The notes: generated from the sequence alone by a model not told the origin. 64,000 bases of DNA from Amycolatopsis sp. CA-230715 (GCF_018736145.1 NZ_CP059997.1:4959501-5023500); one strand, 5' to 3'; shown: positions 25,364-33,997, counted from the stretch's first letter. Numbers and translations: made by a program.

Positions 25364-26302
25364 ATGGACATCGGCAGGTTGCGCGCGCTGCGGGAGTTCG
25401 CGGACCGCGGCAGCGTGACGGCGGCGGCGGGGGCATTGCACTGCACGCCGTCCGCGGTGTCGCAGCAGCTTCGCGCGCTACAGGAGGAGGTCGGTCTCGC
25501 CCTCACCGAACCGTCGGGACGAGGGCTGCGGCTCACCGACGCGGGGCGGACGCTGGTCGCGCGCGCCGACGAGGTGCTCGGCGCGCTCGCCCGCGCGGAG
25601 TCCGAATTGGACACTTACCGGAACGTGCCGCGCGGCCGGGTCCGGCTGGCGATCTTCCAGTCCGCGGGGCTGATGCTGCTGCCGGGTCTGCTGAGCCGGA
25701 TCGCCGGGTTCGACGGCCTCGAAGCGACCGTGCGGGACGTCGACATGACCCCGGCCGACGTGCCGGGGCTGGTCGCGGACTACGACGTGGTGGTGGCCCA
25801 TCGCGACGAGCACGCGTCCCCGTTCGACGACGAACGCCTCGAAGTGCGGCACCTGCTGCGCGAACCGCTCGACGTGGCGTTGCCGGTGGGCCACCGGCTG
25901 GCCCGCGAGTCCAAAGTGGACCTCGCCGAGCTGGCCGACGAACGGTGGATCAGCGTCGACTTCGGGTTCCCCGTCGACGACGTGCTGCGCTCGCTCACGG
26001 TGCGGACCGGCGTGCGGCCCAAGGTGGTGCAGCGCATCAACGACTTCCGCATCACCGAGCGCCTCGTCGCCGCGGGCCACGGCATAGCGCTGCTCCCGCG
26101 GTACACAATGGACACTCGAAGGGGTAGCGGGCTGGTGTGCCGCCCGCTGGCCGGGATCAAGGCGGCGCGCCACATCGAAGTGGTGGCCAGGGTCGGCGCC
26201 TCGGCGCGGCCCGCGGTGGCCGCGGTGGTCGGCGCGCTGGCCGACGAGGTCGCCGAACTGACCGGGCAGGCGGGGAAACCGCCCGCCCGGTCCGCGAGCT
26301 AG
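25364..26302 (+). CDS. LysR-family regulator, probably of the divergent EamA transporter
   Basis: 312 aa. HTH at 1-60 (VTAAAGALHCTPSAVSQQLRALQ), effector domain after residue 90. TAGAGT ends 6 nt before ATG 25364, indicating a leaderless transcript. The last base pairs overlap the convergent S53 gene: the two stop codons share the tetramer CTAG (26299-26302). Confidence 0.9.
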   Translation: MDIGRLRALREFADRGSVTAAAGALHCTPSAVSQQLRALQEEVGLALTEPSGRGLRLTDAGRTLVARADEVLGALARAESELDTYRNVPRGRVRLAIFQSAGLMLLPGLLSRIAGFDGLEATVRDVDMTPADVPGLVADYDVVVAHRDEHASPFDDERLEVRHLLREPLDVALPVGHRLARESKVDLAELADERWISVDFGFPVDDVLRSLTVRTGVRPKVVQRINDFRITERLVAAGHGIALLPRYTMDTRRGSGLVCRPLAGIKAARHIEVVARVGASARPAVAAVVGALADEVAELTGQAGKPPARSAS

Positions 26303-28284
26303 CGACGGTACGACGAAACGTAACTCGCGCTGGGTGTGCCGACGCCGGTCAGCCGGTCGTACCCGCCGAACGCGGCGAGCGGACCGGAAACTCCCGCGGT
26401 GTACAGGCGCTTGAGCGGCGCGCTGTCCGGGTCGTTCGGGTTGGTCAGGTCGTTGCGGGCGACGCTGAGCACGGTGTCGCTGACGTCCTGGTACGCGGGG
26501 CTGCCGTACCTGGCGTAGATCTGCGGGTTCGCGAACCCGATCGGCGAGCCCTGTGCTTGCTGCGCCAGCGCCTGGATCCCGACGATCAGCGGGCTGGACA
26601 GGCTCGTCCCGCCGAGCTTCGTCTCGTGGTAGCGGGCCACGCCGTCCTTGTCGCGCCCGGTGTAGCCGACGAGCATGCCGGTGCTGGAGTCCCCGTCCGC
26701 CGAGATGTCCGGGACCGTGCGCATCCGGTACGCCGACGTGGAGCCGTCGGGGCGTTCCTTCGCCTGCTTGTCCGGCACCACGCCCGCCTGGTAAGCGGGC
26801 TGGCGGAACACGATGCTCGTGCCGCCGCCGGAGCCGCCCGTGTAGGTCGACGGGTAGGCGTCCTTCGGCGCCGGGGTCCACCCGGTGCCGTCCTCGGTCA
26901 GGTTCGACCGGACGTTGCCCCAGCCGACCTCGGCGATCTTGTGGCCGTTCTGGTCGAGCCCCATCGTGGTGCCGCCGACCGCGGTCACCCACGGGCTTTC
27001 CGGCGGGTAGTTGGTCTGCTTGCGGGTCGACTCGTCACCCTTGCCGCACGGGGTCTGCGGGTCCTCGTAACCGCAGTCACCGGAGGAGTAGTAGATGCCG
27101 ATGCCCGAGACCGCGGCGCGCTGGAACGCCTGCTCGAAGCCCTGGCGCACCGCGTCTGACGGTGGCTCGGAGCCGATGCCCCACGAGTTGTTGATCATGT
27201 CGGCGAGGTGGCCGTCGACGGCGCGGTTGACCGCGTCGATCAGGCTCGTGGCTTCGCAGTCCTTGGCGCCGATGTAGGTGACGTCGGCGTCCGGCGCCAT
27301 CGCGTGCACGGCCTCGATGTCCAGCGCCTCTTCGATGTACAGGCCGCCGGGAGCCCCGCCGTAGCAGCTCGTCGACCCGCCGGTCTCCACGTACTGCTTG
27401 AGCTGGCCTGGCCGGAACTGCTGGAAGTTGTGCTTGGTGTTGTAGGCGGCCAAATCCGCCTCGATGGTCGGCGAGCCGTACGGGTCGAGCACGCCGACCG
27501 TCACGCCCTTGCCGGTCAGGCCGGTCTTGTCGATCCCGTACGCGGTGCGCAGCTCCTGCGGGCCGTACCCGCACGGCGTCCAGGCGACCGGCTTACCGTC
27601 CACTTTGGGCCGATCGGTCGCTTCCTTCTGCCCCCAGTAGTCCGAACAGGGCAGGCCGCGGTAGATCGTCGGCGGCGGGCCGTACGGATCGGGATCGGCC
27701 TTGACCTTGGGCTCGACGCGCGTCTTCGCCGGGTCTTCGAGGCCCGTCACGCCGAGCACGGCCTTCGCGACCGAGGCGGGCGCGGTGACCTCACCGGCGG
27801 GCGCGCGATGGTTCCCCTCGCGGTCGGCGAAATCGTGCAGCTCGGTGCCGAAAGCCTTCTGCAGCGCGGAAACCGGGCCGCGGGCGGCGACGAAGTGCGG
27901 ATCGGTGCCGGTGACCGTGAGCCCCGACGACGACAGCCACTCGGTGACCTGCTTCGTCTGCGCCGGTGACGGGCCGAAGCGGTCCGCGATCTGGTGCGCG
28001 CTCAGGAAGTGCCGGAAATCCGGGCCGCGCGGATCCGACACCGCACGCGCGTAGGACTCCAGCCCGGCGGGATCCTTCCCTGCCAGGTAGACGCGGACGT
28101 CGTCGAGCGTGGCCGCCGGATCGAGCGCACCGCGATCGGCCGACGCCGTCGCCCACGCCGGACGGGCGCCCGCCACCGCCGCGCGCTCCTCGGCGGCCAA
28201 CGCCGTGGAAACCGAGGCGAGCAAGGCCGGTACGGCCAAGGCGACGACGAACGCCGTGCGCCGTCTGTTCGCTAGTCGTGACAA
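26299..28284 (-). CDS. Secreted S53 (sedolisin/kumamolisin-like) protease with pro-domain
   Basis: 661 aa from TTG 28284, chosen because GGGAGGA lies 6 nt upstream and it places a normal signal peptide (1-30). The pro-domain spans about 50-190 (FRHFLSAHQIADRFGPS). The catalytic domain carries the Glu/Asp pair in EEALDIEAVHA (about 318-322), the oxyanion Asp in SSGDCGYE and nucleophile Ser in GGTSLSSP (about 560). S53 enzymes are active at acid pH after autocatalytic pro-peptide removal. Several cysteines suggest disulfides in the extracellular enzyme. Confidence 0.92.
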   Translation of the reverse strand: MSRLANRRRTAFVVALAVPALLASVSTALAAEERAAVAGARPAWATASADRGALDPAATLDDVRVYLAGKDPAGLESYARAVSDPRGPDFRHFLSAHQIADRFGPSPAQTKQVTEWLSSSGLTVTGTDPHFVAARGPVSALQKAFGTELHDFADREGNHRAPAGEVTAPASVAKAVLGVTGLEDPAKTRVEPKVKADPDPYGPPPTIYRGLPCSDYWGQKEATDRPKVDGKPVAWTPCGYGPQELRTAYGIDKTGLTGKGVTVGVLDPYGSPTIEADLAAYNTKHNFQQFRPGQLKQYVETGGSTSCYGGAPGGLYIEEALDIEAVHAMAPDADVTYIGAKDCEATSLIDAVNRAVDGHLADMINNSWGIGSEPPSDAVRQGFEQAFQRAAVSGIGIYYSSGDCGYEDPQTPCGKGDESTRKQTNYPPESPWVTAVGGTTMGLDQNGHKIAEVGWGNVRSNLTEDGTGWTPAPKDAYPSTYTGGSGGGTSIVFRQPAYQAGVVPDKQAKERPDGSTSAYRMRTVPDISADGDSSTGMLVGYTGRDKDGVARYHETKLGGTSLSSPLIVGIQALAQQAQGSPIGFANPQIYARYGSPAYQDVSDTVLSVARNDLTNPNDPDSAPLKRLYTAGVSGPLAAFGGYDRLTGVGTPSASYVSSYRR

Positions 28285-28496
28285 GGGTGTTCCTCCCAGT
28301 AAGAGGGCACGCCGGAGGACCGCCTCGAGAAGAGGCGCCTCCGCCACCCCGCGCACGCCCCCAGAAACGTCTTGACCGGACGTCGGCGGCCACGGAGTCG
28401 CTCCCCAGTGAATGGTCTGTGCGGGAGCAATTTACTCAGAAGGTGCGCCGGTGCGCTAGAACTTCTCGCCGGGCGGGCGACGCGGGGCCGTGCGCA

Positions 28497-28516
28497 GTTC
28501 GCGGGCTAAACGTCGT
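28497..28516 (-). repeat. GACGTTTAGC repeat providing a stop codon (copy 4)
   Basis: On the minus strand GACGACGTTTAGCCCGCGAA contains the TAG stop (28506-28508) of the TetR gene; the right arm is degenerate. The 221-bp gap above the S53 start also contains a small CGCCTC/GAGGCG hairpin near 28320. Confidence 0.65.
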
Positions 28517-29129
28517 CGCCGGAAGTGGGGGCGTGCTGGCGCAGGTGGGCGATCGCCAGGCGAAGGCCGTCTTCCAGCGGGGTGATGTCGCGCCGCACGT
28601 GCGCCATCTGCAGCCCGCCCTGCAGGCACACCATGGCGAGCTGGGCGAGTCGTTCAGGATCGGCGTCGGCGCGGAGCTTTCCCTTGTCCCGCAACACGTG
28701 CAGGCCGCGCGCGAGCTTGCCCTCCCAGGTCCGGTACGCCTTGTCCAGCAGCTCGGCGATGCGCGGGTCGTCGCCGAGCTCGCCGGTGACGTTGCCGAGC
28801 GGGCACGCGACCGGGCCAGACGGGCCGCGGTGGATGTCGAGCACCTGCTCGGCCCAGCGGTCGAAATCGGGCCAGTCCGCCAGCTCGTCGAGCGCGGGCT
28901 GCGCCGACAGGATGTGGTCGAGGTAGTAGCCGATCACCGCGTCGACGAGCTGGTCCTTGTTCTTGAAGTAGTGGTACATCTGCGACTTCCCGGCGCCGCA
29001 GGCCTTGAGCACCTTGTCGATGCTCGTCGCGGCCACGCCGTGCGTGTACATCAGGTCCGCGGCCGTACCGACGATCGCGTCGCGGGTCCGCCGCCCCTGT
29101 TCCGTCACGGCCACTGCTTGCGCGTCCAT
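28506..29129 (-). CDS. TetR-family regulator
   Basis: 207 aa. HTH at about 12-58 (AATSIDKVLKACGAGKSQMYHYF) followed by a TetR_C-type ligand domain with cysteines in ACGAG and VACPLGN. The -10 box TACTAT, 7 nt before ATG, lies within a 16-bp operator-like palindrome, so autorepression is likely. Divergent from a peroxiredoxin-like gene. The gene ends with the repeat-encoded GDDV-stop. Confidence 0.9.
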   Translation of the reverse strand: MDAQAVAVTEQGRRTRDAIVGTAADLMYTHGVAATSIDKVLKACGAGKSQMYHYFKNKDQLVDAVIGYYLDHILSAQPALDELADWPDFDRWAEQVLDIHRGPSGPVACPLGNVTGELGDDPRIAELLDKAYRTWEGKLARGLHVLRDKGKLRADADPERLAQLAMVCLQGGLQMAHVRRDITPLEDGLRLAIAHLRQHAPTSGDDV

Positions 29130-29171
29130 GTACCGAATAGTACAGTCAGCGTCGCTGTACCGATCAGTACA
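29129..29171. promoter_or_regulatory. Twin 16-bp operator sites between TetR and peroxiredoxin genes
   Basis: TGTACCGAATAGTACA (29129-29144) and TGTACCGATCAGTACA (29156-29171) are near-identical imperfect palindromes with centres 27 bp apart. The first covers the TetR -10 and the base after its start codon; the second lies 21 bp before the peroxiredoxin ATG. This fits repression of both genes by the adjacent TetR. Confidence 0.75.
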
Positions 29172-29191
29172 TCGATGAAGGGGCTACCGAC

Positions 29192-29836
29192 ATGACCGAG
29201 CTTTCCGCGGGACTGGCCGGGATCAAGGAGCACGGGCGGGCGGTGATCCCCGCGGACGCGTTCGCCGCGCTGACCGCGGAGCAGGGCCGGTACGCCGACC
29301 GGACGGACGTGTTCGTCGCGGCGGGCGGCACCGTGCCCGACTTCGCGCTCCCGGACGCGACCGGGACGAAGGTGACGCTGGGCGAACTGGTCTCGGACGG
29401 GGCGGCGATCCTGGTGTTCTACCGCGGCCAGTGGTGCCCGTTCTGCAACCTCGCTTTGCGCGCCTACCAACAGGAACTCGTACCCGAGCTGGCGGGGTTC
29501 GGCGCGCGGCTGGCCGCGATCAGCCCGCAGGCCCCGGACGGCTCACTGTCCACAAAGGAAAAGAACGAGCTGGGGTTCGCGGTGCTTTCCGATCACGGCA
29601 ACGAAGTCGCCCGCGCGCTGGGGATCACGTTCACGCCGCATCCGGACGCGCGGGAGGCGATGTCCGGTATCGGGGCCGATCTCGCCGGGCACAACGCCGA
29701 CGGCACCTGGGAACTGCCGCATCCCACCGTGCTCGTGGTGGACGGGACCCGGACCGTCCGGTTCGCCGACGTGCGCACCGACTACACCGAACGGACCGAG
29801 CCCCGCGACATTCTGGCCGCGCTGAAGGCGCTCTGA
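29192..29836 (+). CDS. Peroxiredoxin-like (AhpC/TSA) protein
   Basis: 214 aa. A helical N-terminal extension of about 40 residues precedes a thioredoxin fold with YRGQWCPFCN (C82/C85), a CxxC within the AhpC/TSA fold as in Prx-like2 or bacterioferritin comigratory-like proteins. It probably reduces peroxides or acts as a thiol oxidoreductase. Controlled with the divergent TetR through twin operators. Only 2 bp separate its stop from the convergent SDR stop. Confidence 0.88.
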   Translation: MTELSAGLAGIKEHGRAVIPADAFAALTAEQGRYADRTDVFVAAGGTVPDFALPDATGTKVTLGELVSDGAAILVFYRGQWCPFCNLALRAYQQELVPELAGFGARLAAISPQAPDGSLSTKEKNELGFAVLSDHGNEVARALGITFTPHPDAREAMSGIGADLAGHNADGTWELPHPTVLVVDGTRTVRFADVRTDYTERTEPRDILAALKAL

Positions 29837-29838
29837 AA

Positions 29839-30666
29839 TCAGGCGTCGAACGCGGTGTCGCGCGCGACCTTTTCCCAACGGGTGATCTCGGCCCTGATCT
29901 GGTCGAGGTGCCCGCTCACCGCGTCGACGGAATCCGCGCCGAGCGGCAGGCGCAGCGGGGTTTCGCCGGCGTCGAGCGCGGTCAGGATCGCGGCGGCGGC
30001 CTTGGCGGGATCGCCCGCCTGCGTGCCGTCGGCGTCGACGACCATGCGGCGCGTGGGGCCGACCGACTCGGCGTAGTCCTCGATTTCGGTGCTGCGGCTC
30101 GTGCTGCCCCACAGCCCGGTGCGGAACGCGCCGGGTTCCACGATCAGCACCTTGATCCCGAGCCGGTTCACCTCGTCGGCGAGCCCCTCGGAAAGCCCTT
30201 CCAGCGCGAACTTCGTGGCGCTGTAAGCCGAAAAGCCCGCGAACGACAGCTGCCCGCCCATGCTGCTGATCTGCACGATCGCGCCGGACCGCCTGCCGCG
30301 CATGTGCGGCAGCGCGGCGCGGACGAGCGCGGCGGGACCGAACACGTGCACGTCGAACAGCGACCGCAGCTCCTCGTCGGTGGTTTCCTCGAAGGCGCCG
30401 ACGTGGCTGCGGCCCGCGTTGTTCACCAGCACGTCGATCCGGCCGTGCCTGGCGACGAGATCGTCGACCGTGGCCTTGACCGCCGCGAGGTCGGTGACGT
30501 CGAGCGGCACCGCTTCGACCTGATCCGGGTGCGCGGCGACGACGTCCGCGAGCGTTTCCGTGCGCCGCGCCGCCGCGACGACCACATCGCCCGCGCCGAC
30601 CGCGGCCTCGGTGATCGCGCGCCCGAAACCGCTGTTCGCCCCGGTGACCAGCCAAACCCTGTTCAT
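29839..30666 (-). CDS. Classical short-chain dehydrogenase/reductase
   Basis: 275 aa from ATG 30666 (AAAGGGGAAC upstream). Rossmann TGANSGFGRA, NNAGRS, and catalytic Ser/Tyr/Lys in ISSMGGQ and YSATKFALEG are all present. The oxidised substrate is unknown. Divergent from a LysR gene that likely regulates it. Confidence 0.9.
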   Translation of the reverse strand: MNRVWLVTGANSGFGRAITEAAVGAGDVVVAAARRTETLADVVAAHPDQVEAVPLDVTDLAAVKATVDDLVARHGRIDVLVNNAGRSHVGAFEETTDEELRSLFDVHVFGPAALVRAALPHMRGRRSGAIVQISSMGGQLSFAGFSAYSATKFALEGLSEGLADEVNRLGIKVLIVEPGAFRTGLWGSTSRSTEIEDYAESVGPTRRMVVDADGTQAGDPAKAAAAILTALDAGETPLRLPLGADSVDAVSGHLDQIRAEITRWEKVARDTAFDA

Positions 30667-30732
30667 CCGCGTTCCCCTTTCGCCGAGGAGAACTCTGCTG
30701 GCAAACCGCTCGCGCGTCCAAGACCCGTCGTG

Positions 30733-30747
30733 ATAACCCTTGGTTAT
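30733..30747. promoter_or_regulatory. LysR-type operator overlapping the regulator's start codon
   Basis: ATAACC CTT GGTTAT is a perfect inverted repeat (a T-N11-A LysR box) that includes the first two bases of ATG 30746. Binding would block initiation of the LysR gene, and the site lies 67 bp from the divergent SDR start. Confidence 0.7.
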
Positions 30748-31642
30748 GGACGTGCACGGTCGCGATCTCCGGTACTTCGTCGCGATCGCCGAAGAGCTGC
30801 ATTTCACGCGCGCGGCCGAACGGCTGTACGTCTCACAACCGGCGCTGAGCAAGCAGATCCGCGCGCTCGAAGGCCAGCTCGGCGCGCCGCTGTTCGACCG
30901 CGACCGCCGCGAGGTCCGGTTGACGCCGGTGGGGGAAGCGCTGCTGCCGCACGCGCGGCGCGTGCTCGCGGAATGGGCGGCCGCGGACGACGCCGTCCGG
31001 CTGGCGAAGGCCGCGCAGCGCGGGACGCTGGTGGTCGGGATGAGCACGAGCCCCGGCCGCGGCGGCATGCTCCCGGCGATCCGGTCGCGGTTCACCGCCG
31101 AGTACCCGGAGGCCGCGCTCACGCTGCGGCAGATCGGGTGGCACGACTCGACGGCGGGTCTCGCGGACGGGTCCAGCGATGTCGCCTTCGTGTGGCTGCC
31201 GGTGCCCGGCGCCGAGCGGTACGACCACGTGGTGGTCGCCGAAGAACCGCGGCTGGTGGCCATGTCGAGCGCGCATCCGCTGGCCGATCGCGCCGAAGTG
31301 GACTTCGAAGACCTGCTCGGCGAACCGTTCCTCGCCCTGCCCGAAAGCGCGGGCCCGCTGCGCGACTACTGGCTGGCCCCGGAAGCGCGCGGTGGCAGGG
31401 CGCCCGTCATCGGCGGGGAGATCAGCACACCCGACGAGACGTACGAGGCGCTTGTGGACGGTCGCGGGGTCTGCCTCATCGCGACCGGGAACGCGCCGCT
31501 GCTGACCCGAGGCGACGTCGTCACGATCCCGGTGCGGGGCGTGTCGCCGAGCAGGCTGGCGCTGGCGTGGCGGAAGGACGACACCCGCCCGCTGGTCCAC
31601 GCCTACGCCCGCGCCACCCGCCTGGCGACCTCGCCCCGCTGA
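30746..31642 (+). CDS. LysR-family regulator of the divergent SDR gene
   Basis: 298 aa from ATG 30746 (TTG 30740 is possible but would place the start deeper in the operator). HTH in FTRAAERLYVSQPALSKQIRALE, effector domain from about 88. No Shine-Dalgarno is obvious. A stop-proximal repeat begins on its TGA. Confidence 0.9.
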   Translation: MDVHGRDLRYFVAIAEELHFTRAAERLYVSQPALSKQIRALEGQLGAPLFDRDRREVRLTPVGEALLPHARRVLAEWAAADDAVRLAKAAQRGTLVVGMSTSPGRGGMLPAIRSRFTAEYPEAALTLRQIGWHDSTAGLADGSSDVAFVWLPVPGAERYDHVVVAEEPRLVAMSSAHPLADRAEVDFEDLLGEPFLALPESAGPLRDYWLAPEARGGRAPVIGGEISTPDETYEALVDGRGVCLIATGNAPLLTRGDVVTIPVRGVSPSRLALAWRKDDTRPLVHAYARATRLATSPR

Positions 31643-31719
31643 CGACATTTAGCCCGCTAAATGCAGGCCAGGGACCCCGGGCCCCGCTCGCCCGCTGACG
31701 ACGTTTAGCCCGCTAAACG
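31642..31719 (+). repeat. Tandem GACGTTTAGC repeats (copies 5 and 6)
   Basis: ACGACATTTAGCCCGCTAAA begins on the LysR stop codon (31642-31663). A second copy, ACGACGTTTAGCCCGCTAAA, is at 31698-31719 and is also preceded by CGCTG, as if the 3' end of the gene had been duplicated. Copy 6 has no gene of its own. Confidence 0.75.
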
Positions 31720-31965
31720 CACCCGGCGACCCAGGCCTGCTCGCCCGCCTACCTCTCCGAGTGCCGCGAGGTCCGGACCGAAGGTCCGGCCACTCCCAAC
31801 CCGACCACCACGGCGATCCGGCGCGCCCCGCGCGCCGGGAGCGTGCAGTCGGTCGCAGGGCCCCTGGGCCCTCTAAATTTGCGATGGCAGGGCGCCAACG
31901 CTGCCAAGGTGCGGCTCACCTCGAGAGCCGCGCCCTGGCAGCGCAAATTTTGACGACCGATAAAA
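31720..31965. other. Gene-free region rich in hairpins, 3' of leuA
   Basis: It contains CCGGACC-GAA-GGTCCGG (31773-31789) flanked by GAGTG/CACTC, a 35-nt block (31824-31858) nearly identical to 6361-6395, and a long inverted repeat (31875-31950). No open frame looks coding. The hairpins should terminate leuA and/or the LysR transcript. Confidence 0.6.
31875..31950. repeat. 76-bp inverted repeat with AT-rich tips and an inner hairpin
   Basis: AAATTTGCGATGGCAGGGCG (31875-31894) and CGCCCTGGCAGCGCAAATTT (31931-31950) pair with two mismatches. Inside, GCGGCTC/GAGCCGC (31911-31931) forms another stem. It could be a leuA terminator or a short palindromic mobile relic; the AAATTT tips are conspicuous in this GC-rich setting. 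Confidence 0.65.
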
Positions 31966-33750
31966 CTACCGGTGCGAGCGGTTCACCGCGGAGACGACCG
32001 CGCGCAGAGAAGCCGTGACGATCGACGGGTCGACGCCGACGCCCCAGAACACCCGGTCCGAGATGGCGCATTCGATGTACGAAGCCGCGCGCGCGTCGTC
32101 GCCGGGGGTGAGGGTGTGCTCGCTGTAGTCCAGCAGCCGCAGGTCGTACCCGACGGTCGACAGCGCGTCGAAGAACGACGCGATCGGGCCGTTGCCGCGC
32201 CCGGTGATCTCGTGCTCGTCGCCGTCCACCACCACGGTCGCGGCGATCTCGTACTCGCCACCGCCGTTGTCCGTGACGTGCTGGCGCACCAGTTCCAGCG
32301 GCACCTTCGGCTCGAGGTACTCGGCCGAGAACGCGTTCCACATCGTGGTGGGGTCGACCTCGCCGCCCTGCGAATCGGTGTGGCGCTGCACGACCTTCGA
32401 GAACTCGATCTGCAGGCGGCGCGGCAGGTCGAGCTGGTGCTCCGCCTTCATGATGTACGCGACGCCGCCCTTGCCGGACTGCGAGTTGACCCTGATCACG
32501 GCCTCGTAGCTGCGGCCGACGTCCTTCGGGTCGATCGGCAGGTACGGGACCTCCCACGGGTGTTCGTCGACCGGTACGCCCGCGCGTTCGGCCTGCACCT
32601 TCAACGCGTCCAGGCCCTTGTTGATCGCGTCCTGGTGGCTGCCGGAGAACGCGGTGAACACCAGGTCGCCGCCCCACGGGCTGCGCTCGGGCACCGGCAG
32701 CTGGTTGCAGTACTCGACGGTGCGCTTGATCTCGTCCATGTCGGAGAAGTCGATCTGCGGGTCGATGCCCTGGCTGAACAGGTTCATGCCCAGCGCGACC
32801 AGGTCGACGTTGCCGGTGCGCTCACCGTTGCCGAACAGGCAGCCCTCGATCCGGTCGGCGCCCGCCTGGTAGCCCAGCTCGGCGGCGGCGACCCCGGTGC
32901 CGCGGTCGTTGTGCGGGTGCAGCGACAGGATCACCCCGTCGCGGCGCTCCAGGTTCTTGTTCATCCACTCGATGGAGTCGGCGTAGACGTTCGGCGTCGC
33001 CATTTCCACGGTCGCGGGCAGGTTCAGGATCACCGGCCGTTCCGGCGTCGGCTGCCAGATCTCGGTGACCGCGTTGCACACTTCGGCCGCGTACGACAGC
33101 TCGGTACCGGTGTAGGACTCCGGCGAGTACTGGAAGCGGAAGTCGGTGTCGGAGTACTTGCTCGCGTACTCGACCACGAGATCCGCGGCCTGCGTCGCGA
33201 TCTTCTTGATGCCTTCGCGCTCTTCGCGGAACACCACGCGGCGCTGCAGCGCGGACGTCGAGTTGTAGATGTGCACGATCGCGCGGGGCGCGCCCTCCAG
33301 CGACTGGAACGTGCGCTCGATCAGCTCGGGGCGGCACTGGGTCAGCACCTGAATTCGGACGTCGTCCGGGATCGCGCCCTCTTCGATGATCTCGCGCACG
33401 AAGTCGAAGTCCGTCTGGGACGCGGCCGGGAACCCGACCTCGATCTCCTTGTACCCCATCCGCACCAGCAGTTCGAAGAACTTGCGCTTGCGGGCGGGCG
33501 ACATCGGGTCGATCAGGGCCTGGTTACCGTCGCGCAGGTCGACCGCGCACCACAGCGGCGCGGTGTCGATGCGCTTCGACGGCCAGGTGCGCTCGGGCAG
33601 GTCGATGTCCTCGACCAGTTCGAACCACGGGCGGTAGCGGTGGACCGGCATCGACGTCCCGCGCTGCGGGTTCCACACCGGCTGGCCTGCCGGTGCGGGA
33701 CGCGACGGCTTGCGGATGCGGCTCGATTGGGTGGGCTCTGGCGTGCTCAT
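31966..33750 (-). CDS. leuA: 2-isopropylmalate synthase
   Basis: 594 aa, the long actinobacterial form. A 40-60 residue N-terminal extension precedes the TIM barrel with DLRDGNQ (metal Asp, catalytic Arg) and HPHNDRGTG (metal His pair), followed by the accessory subdomain and the C-terminal LeuA dimer domain (from about 455) that binds leucine for feedback inhibition. It condenses acetyl-CoA and 2-oxoisovalerate, the first committed step to leucine. Expression is probably attenuated: a leucine-rich leader peptide lies 77 bp upstream. Confidence 0.98.
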   Translation of the reverse strand: MSTPEPTQSSRIRKPSRPAPAGQPVWNPQRGTSMPVHRYRPWFELVEDIDLPERTWPSKRIDTAPLWCAVDLRDGNQALIDPMSPARKRKFFELLVRMGYKEIEVGFPAASQTDFDFVREIIEEGAIPDDVRIQVLTQCRPELIERTFQSLEGAPRAIVHIYNSTSALQRRVVFREEREGIKKIATQAADLVVEYASKYSDTDFRFQYSPESYTGTELSYAAEVCNAVTEIWQPTPERPVILNLPATVEMATPNVYADSIEWMNKNLERRDGVILSLHPHNDRGTGVAAAELGYQAGADRIEGCLFGNGERTGNVDLVALGMNLFSQGIDPQIDFSDMDEIKRTVEYCNQLPVPERSPWGGDLVFTAFSGSHQDAINKGLDALKVQAERAGVPVDEHPWEVPYLPIDPKDVGRSYEAVIRVNSQSGKGGVAYIMKAEHQLDLPRRLQIEFSKVVQRHTDSQGGEVDPTTMWNAFSAEYLEPKVPLELVRQHVTDNGGGEYEIAATVVVDGDEHEITGRGNGPIASFFDALSTVGYDLRLLDYSEHTLTPGDDARAASYIECAISDRVFWGVGVDPSIVTASLRAVVSAVNRSHR

Positions 33751-33784
33751 GCTGGGGATCTCCTGCTGGGGTGGCGCTGGGCGT

Positions 33785-33842
33785 GACCGGCGGCATCACG
33801 AAGCCCCGCGACGAGGAGCCGGTCTTTCAGGCCCCGTCGCGG
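33785..33842 (-). promoter_or_regulatory. leuA leader RNA structure (probable attenuator, pseudoknot-capable)
   Basis: Two complementary pairs interlock: CCGCGACG (33806-33813) with CGTCGCGG (33835-33842, inside the leader peptide gene), and GACCGGC (33785-33791) with GCCGGTC (33818-33824, in the loop of the first stem). Ribosome position on the leader peptide would decide which forms. A pseudoknotted leucine leader upstream of actinobacterial leuA is, from memory, already described in the literature. Confidence 0.65.
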
Positions 33843-33871
33843 CAGCGAAGCAGGAGAAGAGCGCGTGCCAC
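33827..33871 (-). CDS. leuL: Leucine-rich leader peptide of leuA
   Basis: GTG 33871 begins a 14-residue peptide, MARALLLLRCRDGA, with four consecutive leucine codons (CTT CTC CTG CTT), ending 76 bp before leuA. Its 3' half overlaps one arm of the leader RNA pairing. This is the expected architecture for leucine-sensing attenuation. Confidence 0.85.
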   Translation of the reverse strand: MARALLLLRCRDGA

Positions 33872-33997
33872 GGGCCCACCATAACCATGCCCGGCCGCGG
33901 TTGGGAAGCCGGTGCGAGTTCGAACTGTTATCCGTCCTGCTCCGATCACGTTACTGGCACGTAGCAATCGCCGCAGTGACGTGCCAGACTGCCCGGC

